Under the pieces are notes generated by a model. The model saw only the letters and a program-made list of their open reading frames with translations. It searched no databases and was not told the origin of the DNA. Positions 41,818 through 49,752 of a stretch of DNA of 64,000 nucleotides are shown here, piece after piece; within the stretch, counting starts at the first letter, position 1, and every line of letters starts with the position of its first letter. A program made the position numbers and the translations under genes. The DNA comes from Streptomyces flaveolus. GTDB taxonomy: Bacteria > Actinomycetota > Actinomycetes > Streptomycetales > Streptomycetaceae. The stretch is taken from contig NZ_BMRV01000018.1 of NCBI RefSeq assembly GCF_014648815.1, positions 62,001-126,000 on the forward strand, read 5' to 3'.

Positions 41818-42363
41818 ATGACGGCCGGAATCACCCTCCCCGACGCGACGACCGCCGAGCACGAGCTCGCCGCACTCCAGCGCGAGCACGGCCGGCCGCT
41901 CTTCGCGCTGCTGCTGCGCCTGAGCGACGGCGACCGCCAGCGCGCCGAGGACCTGGTGCAGGAGACGCTGGTGCGCGCCTGGCAGCACCCCGAGGCACTG
42001 CGCGCCGACGCCTTCGACTCGGTACGGCCCTGGCTGCTCACCGTGGCCCGGCGGCTGGCGATCGACGCGCGCCGGGCCCGGCAGGCGCGGCCGGCCGAGG
42101 TCGGCGACGCGGTGCTGGAGAACGCGCCGGTCTGCGCCGACCACGCCGAGCGGGCCGCCGCCGCCCTCGATGTGCGCGAGGCTGTGAAGACACTCACTCC
42201 CGAGCACCGTGAAGTCCTGGTGCTGGTGTACTTCCAGGGGGCGAGTGTGGCGGAAGCCGCGGCAACCCTCGGCATCCCGCCCGGTACCGTGAAGTCCCGC
42301 GCGTACTACGCGCTGCGCGCCCTGCGCAGGGTGCTTCCGGGATACGCCGCCGACCTGCGGTGA
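41818..42363 (+). CDS. ECF-type RNA polymerase sigma factor
   Basis: A 181-residue sigma factor from ATG 41818. Region 2 is FALLLRLSDGDRQRAEDLVQ then ETLVRAWQHP, and RPWLLTVARRLAIDARRARQ. Region 4 is LTPEHREVLVLVYFQGASVA followed by EAAATLGIPPGTVKSRAYYA with the helix-turn-helix. It is the SigK/SigL-like ECF group that pairs with zinc-containing anti-sigma factors; such a factor lies two genes downstream. An upstream GTG at 41713 would add 35 Arg/Pro-rich residues and is not favoured. Confidence 0.9.
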   Translation: MTAGITLPDATTAEHELAALQREHGRPLFALLLRLSDGDRQRAEDLVQETLVRAWQHPEALRADAFDSVRPWLLTVARRLAIDARRARQARPAEVGDAVLENAPVCADHAERAAAALDVREAVKTLTPEHREVLVLVYFQGASVAEAAATLGIPPGTVKSRAYYALRALRRVLPGYAADLR

Positions 42364-42504
42364 AACCGGCCCTATGGTCAAGCCTCCGTAAAGCGCCTTG
42401 CCGTGGACCCCGGTTGAGTAATCGGCTGTCCTCATCCGTGTTCCGGACGGGGGCCCACAACCCGGGTCGGGCGACGCGCACGCACCGGAGGAAGGCAGGA
42501 AGGG

Positions 42505-43020
42505 ATGCTGCACAGAGGTCAAGAGAGCACGGACGGCACGGGCGGCGGCGAACTGACCGTCCCGATGGCTTGGTTCTACGCCGAGTACATCGCCGACGAG
42601 CTGCTGCGGACCGGCGACCTGATGCCGCCGACGTCCTTCGAGTTCCGCGCCGGACGCGACGCGCTGGCGCTGACCGTCTTCCTGTCCGACACCGAGAACG
42701 AGCTGAGCGGCATCCGGGTCGTCACCCGGCTGGAGACCTGGCTGTCCCTGACGGCGTACGACCAGCCGTGGCACCAATGGGTGCGCGAGCGGCTGGCCGA
42801 GGTCACGGCCGACGCCGTCGCCGCCGGCCGGCACTCGCCGGACCTGGAGCTGGCCCGGGCGGCCTGGCGCTGGCTCCAGGAGACCGAACTGCTCGCCCCG
42901 GACCTGAACGCGGTGCCCGGCGGCGCCGCGGGCGCCGGGGAGGACGAGGGGCCGAAGGTGTGGACTCCGGCCTGGCAACTGGGCCTGCCGCTCGGCCATC
43001 TCGCCATCCATCTCTTCTAG
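42505..43020 (+). CDS. Conserved-looking hypothetical protein between sigma and anti-sigma genes
   Basis: A 171-residue soluble protein I do not recognise. It starts MLHRGQESTDGTGGGELTVP and has an acidic, Trp/Leu-rich body: WFYAEYIADELLRTGDLMPP, TVFLSDTENELSGIRVVTRL and ETWLSLTAYDQPWHQWVRER. The end is AWQLGLPLGHLAIHLF. No signal peptide or membrane helix, no metal motif. ATG 42505 follows GGAAGGCAGGAAGG. It sits between the ECF sigma gene (141 bases upstream) and the anti-sigma gene (168 bases downstream) on the same strand, so it may belong to the same regulatory unit. Confidence 0.65.
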   Translation: MLHRGQESTDGTGGGELTVPMAWFYAEYIADELLRTGDLMPPTSFEFRAGRDALALTVFLSDTENELSGIRVVTRLETWLSLTAYDQPWHQWVRERLAEVTADAVAAGRHSPDLELARAAWRWLQETELLAPDLNAVPGGAAGAGEDEGPKVWTPAWQLGLPLGHLAIHLF

Positions 43021-43188
43021 GCGCCACCTCGGCCGGAGTTTCTTCGCGCACGGACCAATCCACGGGCTCGGCCGCTCCGAACCCGTTGGTGGCGATTCCG
43101 TGTGTGTCTTGAGTGATTCGGCTGCCCGGTGCGTACCGGTGGGAGCACGGAGTAACCCCACCCGCACCCGACGGCACGAGGATTCGGC

Positions 43189-43839
43189 ATGAGGTCCCTG
43201 GAAAGGCATCGCGACGTCGGCGCCTACGCGCTCGGCGTGCTGGACGAGGCGGACGCGTTCCGCTTCGAGGACCACCTCATGGAATGCCCCCGATGCGCGA
43301 CACAGGTGACGGAATTCGGCCCCGCCGCCCGTCAGTTGATGCTGTACCGGCAGGCGACGCCCCGCCTCGTCCACCCCCTGAGCCGGCCCGGACCGAAGCT
43401 GCTGGACCGGCTGCTGTCGGAGGTCGCGGCGCGCCACCGGGCGGGCCGCCGGCGACTGCTGTACGCCGTGGCCGCGGCCGTGGTGTGTGCCGTGGCCGGC
43501 CCCGCCCTCGCGCTCCACGCGCAGCAGGACGCGCCGGGTGTGCGCGTCACCGCGACCGACGAGCGGACGGGGGTGTGGGCGCAGGTCACAGCCGAGGCCG
43601 AGGCCTGGGGCAGCGACGTGGAGCTGGAGGTCAAGGACGGGGCGGGACCGCGCTCCTGCCGGCTCGTCGCCGTCGGCCGCGACGGGACCGAGGAGACGGT
43701 CACCACCTGGAGCGTCCCCGATCACGACGCCCGGCCGAACACCATGCGGGGCGGCGCGGCACTGCGTCCCGGCCAGACCGCCCGCTACGAGGTGCGGACC
43801 GTGGACGGGGAGCGCCTGGTGACCCTCCCCGTCGGATGA
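43189..43839 (+). CDS. Zinc-binding anti-sigma factor
   Basis: A 216-residue membrane protein. Residues 6-35 hold the ZAS motif: ERHRDVGAYALGVLDEADAF, RFEDHLMECPRC (H-x3-C-x2-C). A helix RLLYAVAAAVVCAVAGPALA (about 88-107) crosses the membrane. The C-terminal ~105 residues are extracytoplasmic and beta-rich: VRVTATDERTGVWAQVTAEA and TARYEVRTVDGERLV. It should hold the ECF sigma factor encoded upstream inactive until an envelope signal. The extracellular domain resembles the anti-sigma-K type. GCACGAGGATT precedes the ATG. Confidence 0.88.
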   Translation: MRSLERHRDVGAYALGVLDEADAFRFEDHLMECPRCATQVTEFGPAARQLMLYRQATPRLVHPLSRPGPKLLDRLLSEVAARHRAGRRRLLYAVAAAVVCAVAGPALALHAQQDAPGVRVTATDERTGVWAQVTAEAEAWGSDVELEVKDGAGPRSCRLVAVGRDGTEETVTTWSVPDHDARPNTMRGGAALRPGQTARYEVRTVDGERLVTLPVG

Positions 43840-43843
43840 GCGC

Positions 43844-44674
43844 TCACCGCGCGGCGAGGGTCTCGTGCCGGATCCGGGCGCAGGTCCGGGTGAGCAGCCG
43901 GGAGACGTGCATCTGGGAGATGCCCATCCGCCGGGCGATGCGGCTCTGCGACCAGTCCTCGAAGAAGCGCAGGTAGAGAATGGCCCGCTCGCGCGACGGC
44001 AGCCGGCGCACCGCCTCCTTGACGCTCTCGCGGTCGACCACGAGCTGGAAGCCCCGGTCGGGCTCCCCCAGTGCGTCCGCGAGGCTCGGCCCGCCGCCGG
44101 CCTCGCCCGTGTCGCCGTTCGACGCGTCCAGGGAGAGGGCCCGGTAGCTCTCCAGGGCCTCCAGCCCCTCGCCGACCTCGTCCTCGCTGAGCAGGGTGTG
44201 CCGGGCCAGTTCGGCCACGGTGGGGCGCGGGCTGCCGGGGGTGAGGGCCAGCTCGACGCAGGCGGTCCGGACCCGGTTGCGCAGCTCCTGGACGCGGCGC
44301 GGCACCCGCACGTCCCAGGTGCGGTCGCGGAAGTGCCGCCGCAGCTCGCCCCGGATCGTGGGTATCGCGAACGGCTCGAACGGTCCCCGGGCCGGGTCGT
44401 ACCGGCCGATCGCCTTGAGCAGGCCCAGGGCGGCGACCTGACGCAGGTCCTCGGGGCTCTCGCCCTTGTCCCGGAAGCGGGCGGCGAGGCGGTGGGCCAT
44501 CGGCAGCCAGGCCCGCGTCAGCTCCTCCCGCAGCCGTTCCTTGCCGGGGCCGTCGTCCAGGGTGGCGAGGCGGACGAACGCGGCGGCGACGGCGTCCGGG
44601 GTGTCGAGTTCGAGTGCGGCGGTCCGGACGGAGGGTGCGGTCGGGTACGGGCGGGCTGCGACATCGGTCTGCAT
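43844..44674 (-). CDS. SigB/SigF-subfamily RNA polymerase sigma factor
   Basis: A 276-residue sigma factor of the stress/sporulation group. Region 2 begins LREELTRAWLPMAHRLAARF, with EDLRQVAALGLLKAIGRYDP and IRGELRRHFRDRTWDVRVPR (extended region 2-3). Region 3 is QELRNRVRTACVELALTPGS, and region 4 is LPSRERAILYLRFFEDWSQS followed by RIARRMGISQMHVSRLLTRT. Members such as SigF, SigG and SigB of S. coelicolor are controlled by anti-sigma kinases and partner-switching phosphatases; the PP2C/HATPase protein nearby is a natural candidate. ATG 44674. Convergent with the anti-sigma gene. Confidence 0.92.
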   Translation of the reverse strand: MQTDVAARPYPTAPSVRTAALELDTPDAVAAAFVRLATLDDGPGKERLREELTRAWLPMAHRLAARFRDKGESPEDLRQVAALGLLKAIGRYDPARGPFEPFAIPTIRGELRRHFRDRTWDVRVPRRVQELRNRVRTACVELALTPGSPRPTVAELARHTLLSEDEVGEGLEALESYRALSLDASNGDTGEAGGGPSLADALGEPDRGFQLVVDRESVKEAVRRLPSRERAILYLRFFEDWSQSRIARRMGISQMHVSRLLTRTCARIRHETLAAR

Positions 44675-44814
44675 ACGGCGGGCGTCCTCGCTGTGGGCTC
44701 GGTCACGTTCTCTCCGCCCCTTTGTGCCCATGCCCCCCGTGGCCCCATGCAGGACTTTCGTCCCTTTCTGTCGCGAATATCGCCATGCGTCTGCTCCGGA
44801 CGTGCCGGGCCCGG

Positions 44815-45678
44815 CTACTTGAGCAGTCGCGACAGCCTCCGGTCCGCGAGCGGTTTGCCGCCGGTCTGGCAGGTCGGGCAGTACTGGAGGGAGGAGTCGC
44901 TGAACGAGACCTCCCGGACGGTGTCGCCGCAGACCGGGCAGGGCTCGCCGGTGCGGCCGTGGACGCGCAGACCGCTCTTCTTCTCGGCCTTGAGCCGGCC
45001 GGCCGCCAGCCCCCGGGAGCGTTCGACCGCCTCGGTCAGCGTCGTGCGCAGCGCCGTGTACAGCCGTGCGGTCTCCTCGTCGGTGAGCGACGCCGCCAGT
45101 TTGAAGGGCGACATCTTCGCGGCGTGCAGGATCTCGTCGCTGTACGCGTTGCCCACGCCCGCGATCAGGCTCTGGTCGCGCAGGGCGCCCTTGAGCTGCC
45201 GTCGCTCGCCGGCGAGGAGGGCGGCGAAGCGCGCCTCGTCGAAGTCGTCGGCGAGCGGGTCCGGGCCGAGCCGGGCCACGCCGGGCACCTGCTGCGGGTC
45301 GGACACGACGTACACCGCGAGCCGCTTCTGCGTGCCCGCCTCGGTCAGGTCGAAGCCCGCGCCGGTGTCCAGCGCGACGCGCAGGGCCAGGGGGCCCTTG
45401 CCGGGCCGGGGCATGCCGTCGGGGAGGCTGTCCTTCCAGTGCAGCCAGCCCGCCCGGGCCAGATGGGTCACCAGGTGGAGGCCGCCGGCGGTCTCGATGC
45501 CGAGGAACTTGCCGTACCGGTGCACGGCGGCCACCCGGTGGCCCTCCAGTGCGGTGGGCGCGGGGTCGTACGTCTTCAGGACGCTGATCGCCACGGGCAG
45601 CACCCGGACGATCTCGCGGCCGTCGAGGTGCTCGGTCAGGAAGTCCCTGAGCGCCTCGACCTCGGGCAGTTCGGGCAT
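44815..45678 (-). CDS. Fpg/Nei-family DNA glycosylase
   Basis: A 287-residue DNA repair enzyme. MPELPEVEALRDFLTEHLDG gives the catalytic N-terminal Pro2-Glu3. Conserved Lys lies in VAAVHRYGKFLGIET, and the helix-two-turn-helix in LKGALRDQSLIAGVGNAYSD. The C-terminal zinc finger is EPCPVCGDTVREVSFSDSSL followed by QYCPTCQTGG. It excises oxidised bases and cleaves the backbone by beta/delta elimination. It is closer to actinobacterial Fpg-like Nei proteins than to canonical MutM; base specificity is not read from sequence. Ends in a short RRLSRLLK tail. Confidence 0.92.
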   Translation of the reverse strand: MPELPEVEALRDFLTEHLDGREIVRVLPVAISVLKTYDPAPTALEGHRVAAVHRYGKFLGIETAGGLHLVTHLARAGWLHWKDSLPDGMPRPGKGPLALRVALDTGAGFDLTEAGTQKRLAVYVVSDPQQVPGVARLGPDPLADDFDEARFAALLAGERRQLKGALRDQSLIAGVGNAYSDEILHAAKMSPFKLAASLTDEETARLYTALRTTLTEAVERSRGLAAGRLKAEKKSGLRVHGRTGEPCPVCGDTVREVSFSDSSLQYCPTCQTGGKPLADRRLSRLLK

Positions 45679-45742
45679 GTGTCCAGAGTGCCACCCGGGA
45701 CCGACAACGCCGGTCGTGGCACGCGCCCCGGACCGTGCGGCA

Positions 45743-47854
45743 TCAGTCGTGGTCACCCGTCGCCGGTCGTCGGCCGTGGGGCATCACGAACTCCGACCAC
45801 ACGACCTTGCCGCTGCCGCGCGCCTCCACGCCCCACGCGTCCGCGAGCGTGTCGACCAGGCGCAGCCCCCGTCCGGAGACCCCGGAGTCCCCGGGGTCGC
45901 GGCGGCGCGGCAGGGCGCTGGAGGTGTCCTCGACCTCGACGCGCAGCCGGCGGTCGGTGCCGGAGAGGAACCGCAGGGTGACGATCGCGGAGCCCTCGGT
46001 GTGCATGAGGGCGTTGGTCATCAGCTCGTCGGCGACCAGTTCGATCGAGTCGGCGTGGTCCTCGTCGCCCCAGGCGCGGACCGCGGCGCGGATCATGTGC
46101 CGGGCCTCGGTGAGGGCCTCGGGGTCGCCCGGGGCGACGTGCTGACGGACCCGGCCGCCGATGCGGGGCGTGTCCGGGGTGCGGCGGCGCAGCACGAGCA
46201 GGGCCACGTCGTCGTCGCCGCGGCGCTGCTCGGCCGCCTCGATCAGCCGGTCGGCGAGGTTCCGTACGTCCTGCGGGCCGGAGGTGACCAGCTCGGTGAG
46301 GGCGCGCATCCCGTCGTCGAGGTCGGCGCCGGGCTCCTCGACCAGGCCGTCGGTGCACAGCAGCAGCGTGTTGCCCGGATCCAGCTCGATGGTGCCGACC
46401 GGGTAGGCGAGGCGCCCGAACTCGGCGGACAGGCCGAGCGGCAGCCCGCCCTCCACGGGCACGCGGCGGCACTTGCCGTCGCGGTGCCGCAGCAGCGGGT
46501 CGAGGTGCCCGGCGCGGACCACCTGGACCACTCCGGTGGTCAGGTCGACCTCCGCGTACAGGCAGGTGGCGAAGCGGTCGGTGTCGAGCTCGTGGAGGAA
46601 GACGGAGGCCCGCGCCATCACGGTGGCCGGGGGGTGGCCCTCGGCGGCGTAGGCGCGCAGCACGATGCGCAGCTGGCCCATGACGGCGGCGGCGTGCGTG
46701 TCGTGGCCCTGGACGTCGCCGATGACGGCGCCGACGCGTCCGCCGGGCAGCGGGATCAGGTCGTACCAGTCGCCGCCGATGTCGCGGCCGAAGGCGCCGC
46801 CGATGGTGGCGGCGCGGTAGCGGACGGCGACGTCGCAGCCGGGGACGCTGGGGATGGTGCGCGGCAGCAGGGCCTGCTGCAGGCTCTCCGCGAGGTCCAT
46901 CTCCTGCTCGTAGAGCATGGCCCGCTGGAGGCTCTGCGCGATGCTGCTGCCGAGGGCGACGAGCACGTTGCGGTCCTCGGGCGAGAAGCCGTACCGGTCG
47001 CTGTAGAGCAGGCCGATGGCGCCGATCGGCCGGGCCTGTGCGATCAGCGGCAGGTAGGCCGCCGAGGTGACGTGCAGGCCGGTGAGGTGCGGCCACAGGA
47101 TCGGATAGCGCTCCGCGAACTCCTGCGGTGACTCGATGAAGCGCGGGCTGAGCGTCCGGACGGCCTCGCTCATCGGGTAGTCCTCGTCGACGCCGGTGAC
47201 GCGGGTGCCGTGGACGAAGCTGCCGTCCGGCCCCTCGGCGACCAGCAGGATGCGGTCGGCCTCCACCAGGCCCATGACGACACTGGTGGCGCCCAGATGG
47301 GTGAGGCCCTGGGTGTCCTTGAGGGCGTCGATGACGTCGTCCACGGTGCGCGCGTGCGCGAGGGCGGCCGTGGCGAGCTGCACGACGTTGGTCTGCTGCC
47401 GGCGGGCCTCGTCCAGGGCGGCCCGCTCGCTGCGGGCCTCGATGTCGCCGAGCTCCTGGGTGGCGTCGCGGACGATGCCGATGATGCGGCGGGGCCGGCC
47501 GGTCTCGTCGCGGCGGATGTAGCCCTGGGTGTGGGTCCAGCGCAGGGTGCCGTCGCGGCAGCGCATGCGGAAGTAGGTGCCGTAGTTCTCGCTGCCGTCC
47601 TTCATCGCCTGGGCGACCAGGGCGTCCAGGCGATGGCCCTCGGCCGTCGGTACGCGGACCGACAGGGACTCGGGGCGGCCGTCGTACTCGTCCGGGCGCA
47701 GGTCGAACACCTCGTGCGCCTGGGCGTCCATGTGGAACATGCCGGAGTCCAGGTCCCAGTCGAAGCTCCCCATGCGGTTGAGCGCCAGGATCGGGTCCGG
47801 TTGGGCGGGCCAGTCGTCCGGGAGTGACAGGGCGCTCGCTCCCCGATCAACCAT
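45743..47854 (-). CDS. PAS-GAF-PP2C (SpoIIE) phosphatase with C-terminal HATPase
   Basis: A 703-residue cytoplasmic regulator. The PAS domain lies at about 20-135 (MGSFDWDLDSGMFHMDAQAH; PRRIIGIVRDATQE), and the GAF domain at about 150-320 (TSVVMGLVEADRILLVAEGP; GAIGLLYSDRYGFSPEDRN). The PP2C/SpoIIE domain spans about 335-560 with QQALLPRTIPSVPGCDVAVR, RDIGGDWYDLIPLPGGRVGA, VIGDVQGHDTHAAAVMGQLR and LLLCTDGLVE (metal aspartates). The HATPase domain covers about 585-700, with LVADELMTNALMHTEGSAIV and GRGLRLVDTLADAWG. This combines anti-anti-sigma phosphatase and anti-sigma-kinase-like modules and fits partner-switching control of SigB/SigF-type sigma factors. Confidence 0.93.
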   Translation of the reverse strand: MVDRGASALSLPDDWPAQPDPILALNRMGSFDWDLDSGMFHMDAQAHEVFDLRPDEYDGRPESLSVRVPTAEGHRLDALVAQAMKDGSENYGTYFRMRCRDGTLRWTHTQGYIRRDETGRPRRIIGIVRDATQELGDIEARSERAALDEARRQQTNVVQLATAALAHARTVDDVIDALKDTQGLTHLGATSVVMGLVEADRILLVAEGPDGSFVHGTRVTGVDEDYPMSEAVRTLSPRFIESPQEFAERYPILWPHLTGLHVTSAAYLPLIAQARPIGAIGLLYSDRYGFSPEDRNVLVALGSSIAQSLQRAMLYEQEMDLAESLQQALLPRTIPSVPGCDVAVRYRAATIGGAFGRDIGGDWYDLIPLPGGRVGAVIGDVQGHDTHAAAVMGQLRIVLRAYAAEGHPPATVMARASVFLHELDTDRFATCLYAEVDLTTGVVQVVRAGHLDPLLRHRDGKCRRVPVEGGLPLGLSAEFGRLAYPVGTIELDPGNTLLLCTDGLVEEPGADLDDGMRALTELVTSGPQDVRNLADRLIEAAEQRRGDDDVALLVLRRRTPDTPRIGGRVRQHVAPGDPEALTEARHMIRAAVRAWGDEDHADSIELVADELMTNALMHTEGSAIVTLRFLSGTDRRLRVEVEDTSSALPRRRDPGDSGVSGRGLRLVDTLADAWGVEARGSGKVVWSEFVMPHGRRPATGDHD

Positions 47855-47971
47855 GCGCCCCACCTTGCCAGGATTTGCCCGATTATTCGACTCCGGATCC
47901 GCTGCCCGGAGGCCGGAAGGGACACCGGGTGGCCGGGGTACCCGGAGCGGGGCACGAGAGGAGCGCGAGCC

Positions 47972-49393
47972 GTGGAGTGGTTCACCGCACCCGACTACTG
48001 GCTGACCCGGCTGGTCTTCCAGCGGGCCCTGGCCGTCATGTACCTGGTCGCCTTCGTGACGGCGGCCCTGCAGTTCCGCGCGCTGATCGGCGAGCGCGGC
48101 ATGCTGCCGGTGCCCCGGTTCGTCGAGCGGGTGCCGTTCAAACGGGCGCCGAGCCTGTTCCAGCTGCGCTACTCGGACCGCTTCTTCGCGGGCTGCGTCT
48201 GGGCGGGCTGCGCGGTGTCGGCGGCGCTGGTGGCGGGTCTGGACTCGCTGCTGCCGCTGTGGGGGGCCATGCTGCTGTGGCTGGTGCCGTGGGCGCTGTA
48301 CCTGTCGGTCGTGAACGTCGGGCAGACCTGGTACTCGTTCGGCTGGGAGTCCCTGCTGCTGGAGACGGGGTTCCTCGCCGTCTTCCTCGGCAACGAGGAG
48401 GTGGCCCCGCCGGTGGTGGTGCTGTTCCTGCTGCGCTGGCTGCTGTTCCGCGTCGAGTTCGGGGCGGGGCTGATCAAGATGCGCGGTGACGAGTGCTGGC
48501 GGAAGCTGACGTGTCTGGACCACCACCACGAGACCCAGCCGATGCCGGGCCCGCTGAGCTGGTTCTTCCACCACCTGCCCAGGCCGCTGCACCGCGTGGA
48601 GGTGGCCGCGAACCACGTCACTCAGTTGCTGGTGCCGTTCCTGCTGTTCACACCGCAGCCCGTCGCGACGGCCGCCGCGGCACTCATGATCGTCACCCAG
48701 CTGTGGCTGGTGCTGTCGGGCAACTTCGCGTGGCTGAACTGGATCACCATCGTGCTGGCCCTGTCAGCGATCCGGTTCCCGGCGCGTCCGCCGTCCGTGC
48801 CGGACGCTCCGCTGTGGTACGTGGTCGTGGTCCTCGCGGTGGCGGCGCTGCTGGTCTTCCTCAGCCACCGGCCGGTGCTCAACATGATCTCCCGCCGGCA
48901 GGTGATGAACCGGTCCTTCGACCCGCTCCACCTGGTCAACACCTACGGCGCCTTCGGCAGCGTCAGCCGGGTCCGCTACGAGGTGGTGATCGAGGGCACC
49001 GCCGACGAGGTCGCGCGCCAGGACTCGGACTGGCGGGAGTACGAGTTCAAGGGCAAGCCCGGTGATCCGCGGCGCTGGCCGCGCCAGTTCGCGCCGTACC
49101 ATCTGCGGCTGGACTGGCTGATGTGGTTCGCCGCGCTGTCGCCGTCGTACGCCGGGCCGTGGTTCGGCGTCCTGGTGGAACGGCTGCTGGAGAACGACCG
49201 GGCGACGCTGAAGCTGCTGCGCCGCTCCCCGTTCCCGCCCGACGCTCCGCCGCGTTTCGTCCGCGCCCGCCTGTTCCGCTACCGGTACACGACCTGGCGC
49301 GAGCTGCGGGAGACGGGCGCGTGCTGGGAGCGGACGTACGTCCGGGAGTTCCTGCCGCCGACCCGCCTGGTGGGGGTGACCCAGAGGGCGTGA
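47972..49393 (+). CDS. Lipase maturation factor family membrane protein
   Basis: A 473-residue polytopic membrane protein from GTG 47972 with GAGAGGAGC upstream. Helices include VFQRALAVMYLVAFVTAALQ, LWGAMLLWLVPWALYLSVVN, VVVLFLLRWLLFRVEFGAGL and APLWYVVVVLAVAALLVFLS. The LMF1 signatures are GQTWYSFGWESLLLETGFLA, FGAGLIKMRGDECWRKLTCL, DHHHETQPMPGPLSWFFHHL and the C-terminal LVNTYGAFGSVSRVRYEVVI, YEFKGKPGDPRRWPRQFAPY, RLDWLMWFAAL. In animals LMF1 is needed for lipase folding in the ER; the bacterial role is unknown. Confidence 0.92.
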   Translation: MEWFTAPDYWLTRLVFQRALAVMYLVAFVTAALQFRALIGERGMLPVPRFVERVPFKRAPSLFQLRYSDRFFAGCVWAGCAVSAALVAGLDSLLPLWGAMLLWLVPWALYLSVVNVGQTWYSFGWESLLLETGFLAVFLGNEEVAPPVVVLFLLRWLLFRVEFGAGLIKMRGDECWRKLTCLDHHHETQPMPGPLSWFFHHLPRPLHRVEVAANHVTQLLVPFLLFTPQPVATAAAALMIVTQLWLVLSGNFAWLNWITIVLALSAIRFPARPPSVPDAPLWYVVVVLAVAALLVFLSHRPVLNMISRRQVMNRSFDPLHLVNTYGAFGSVSRVRYEVVIEGTADEVARQDSDWREYEFKGKPGDPRRWPRQFAPYHLRLDWLMWFAALSPSYAGPWFGVLVERLLENDRATLKLLRRSPFPPDAPPRFVRARLFRYRYTTWRELRETGACWERTYVREFLPPTRLVGVTQRA

Positions 49394-49408
49394 CCCCGGG
49401 CGGGCGGT

Positions 49409-49489
49409 GTGCCACACGAATGCGCCGACCGGCTGGAGGGCAGGGTGCCCGCCGCGTTCTGGCAGGAACTGAAGGACACCGGTCTGCTG
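49409..49489 (+). pseudogene. Remnant: C-terminal end of an aldo/keto reductase
   Basis: Twenty-seven codons read ADRLEGRVPAAFWQELKDTG then LL. This is the C-terminal helix typical of aldo/keto reductases, which commonly end in a (I/V)P-x2-F/L-W-x2-L-x2-x-G-L pattern. No reductase body precedes it; the upstream gene is an unrelated membrane protein that ends at 49393. At about 49490 the similarity stops abruptly and that of an L-fuconate dehydratase starts on the other strand. The assignment rests on a short match and is an inference, but the terminal placement fits. Confidence 0.5.
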
Positions 49490-49629
49490 GGCGGCCGAGT
49501 AGTCATCGCGTCGGAGCCGTCGAGCTCGCGTGACGTGGGGAAGCGGATGTCGTGGATGTCGAGCGCGGTGACGCGGGCTGAGGTCGGGGACGCTCGGCTC
49601 CTCAGGGCCGGGCGGGCCAGGTGTCGCAT
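49490..49629 (-). pseudogene. Remnant: N-terminus of L-fuconate dehydratase
   Basis: The minus strand encodes [25 protein letters not shown], the characteristic N-terminus of enolase-superfamily L-fuconate dehydratases ([28 protein letters not shown]). After ATG (Met of DAM) the next bases read ACTACTCGGCCGCC, the codons for DYSAA in another frame. About 13 bases coding for NPDPD are therefore missing as well. The rest of the gene, about 400 codons, is gone. The remnant faces away from the GntR regulator, as such genes do in intact L-fucose loci. Confidence 0.65.
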
Positions 49630-49694
49630 ATTTATCAGGCCACTTCAGGGAAGGAACAGTCATCGGTCCGCGATTTCTGCAATCTGGCGCATAT

Positions 49695-49705
49695 TGGTCG
49701 GACCA
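49695..49705. promoter_or_regulatory. GntR-type operator TGGTCGGACCA
   Basis: Perfect 11-base palindrome TGGTC-G-GACCA in the gap between the fuconate dehydratase remnant and the GntR gene, inside an AT-richer stretch (49620-49720). FadR-subfamily GntR proteins typically bind T-GGTC-N-GACC-A-like sites, so this is the likely autoregulatory operator. Confidence 0.65.
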
Positions 49706-49752
49706 CCATGGCGATTAGACTGCGGCGCACCTCGGCGAACTGGAGGAACGGC

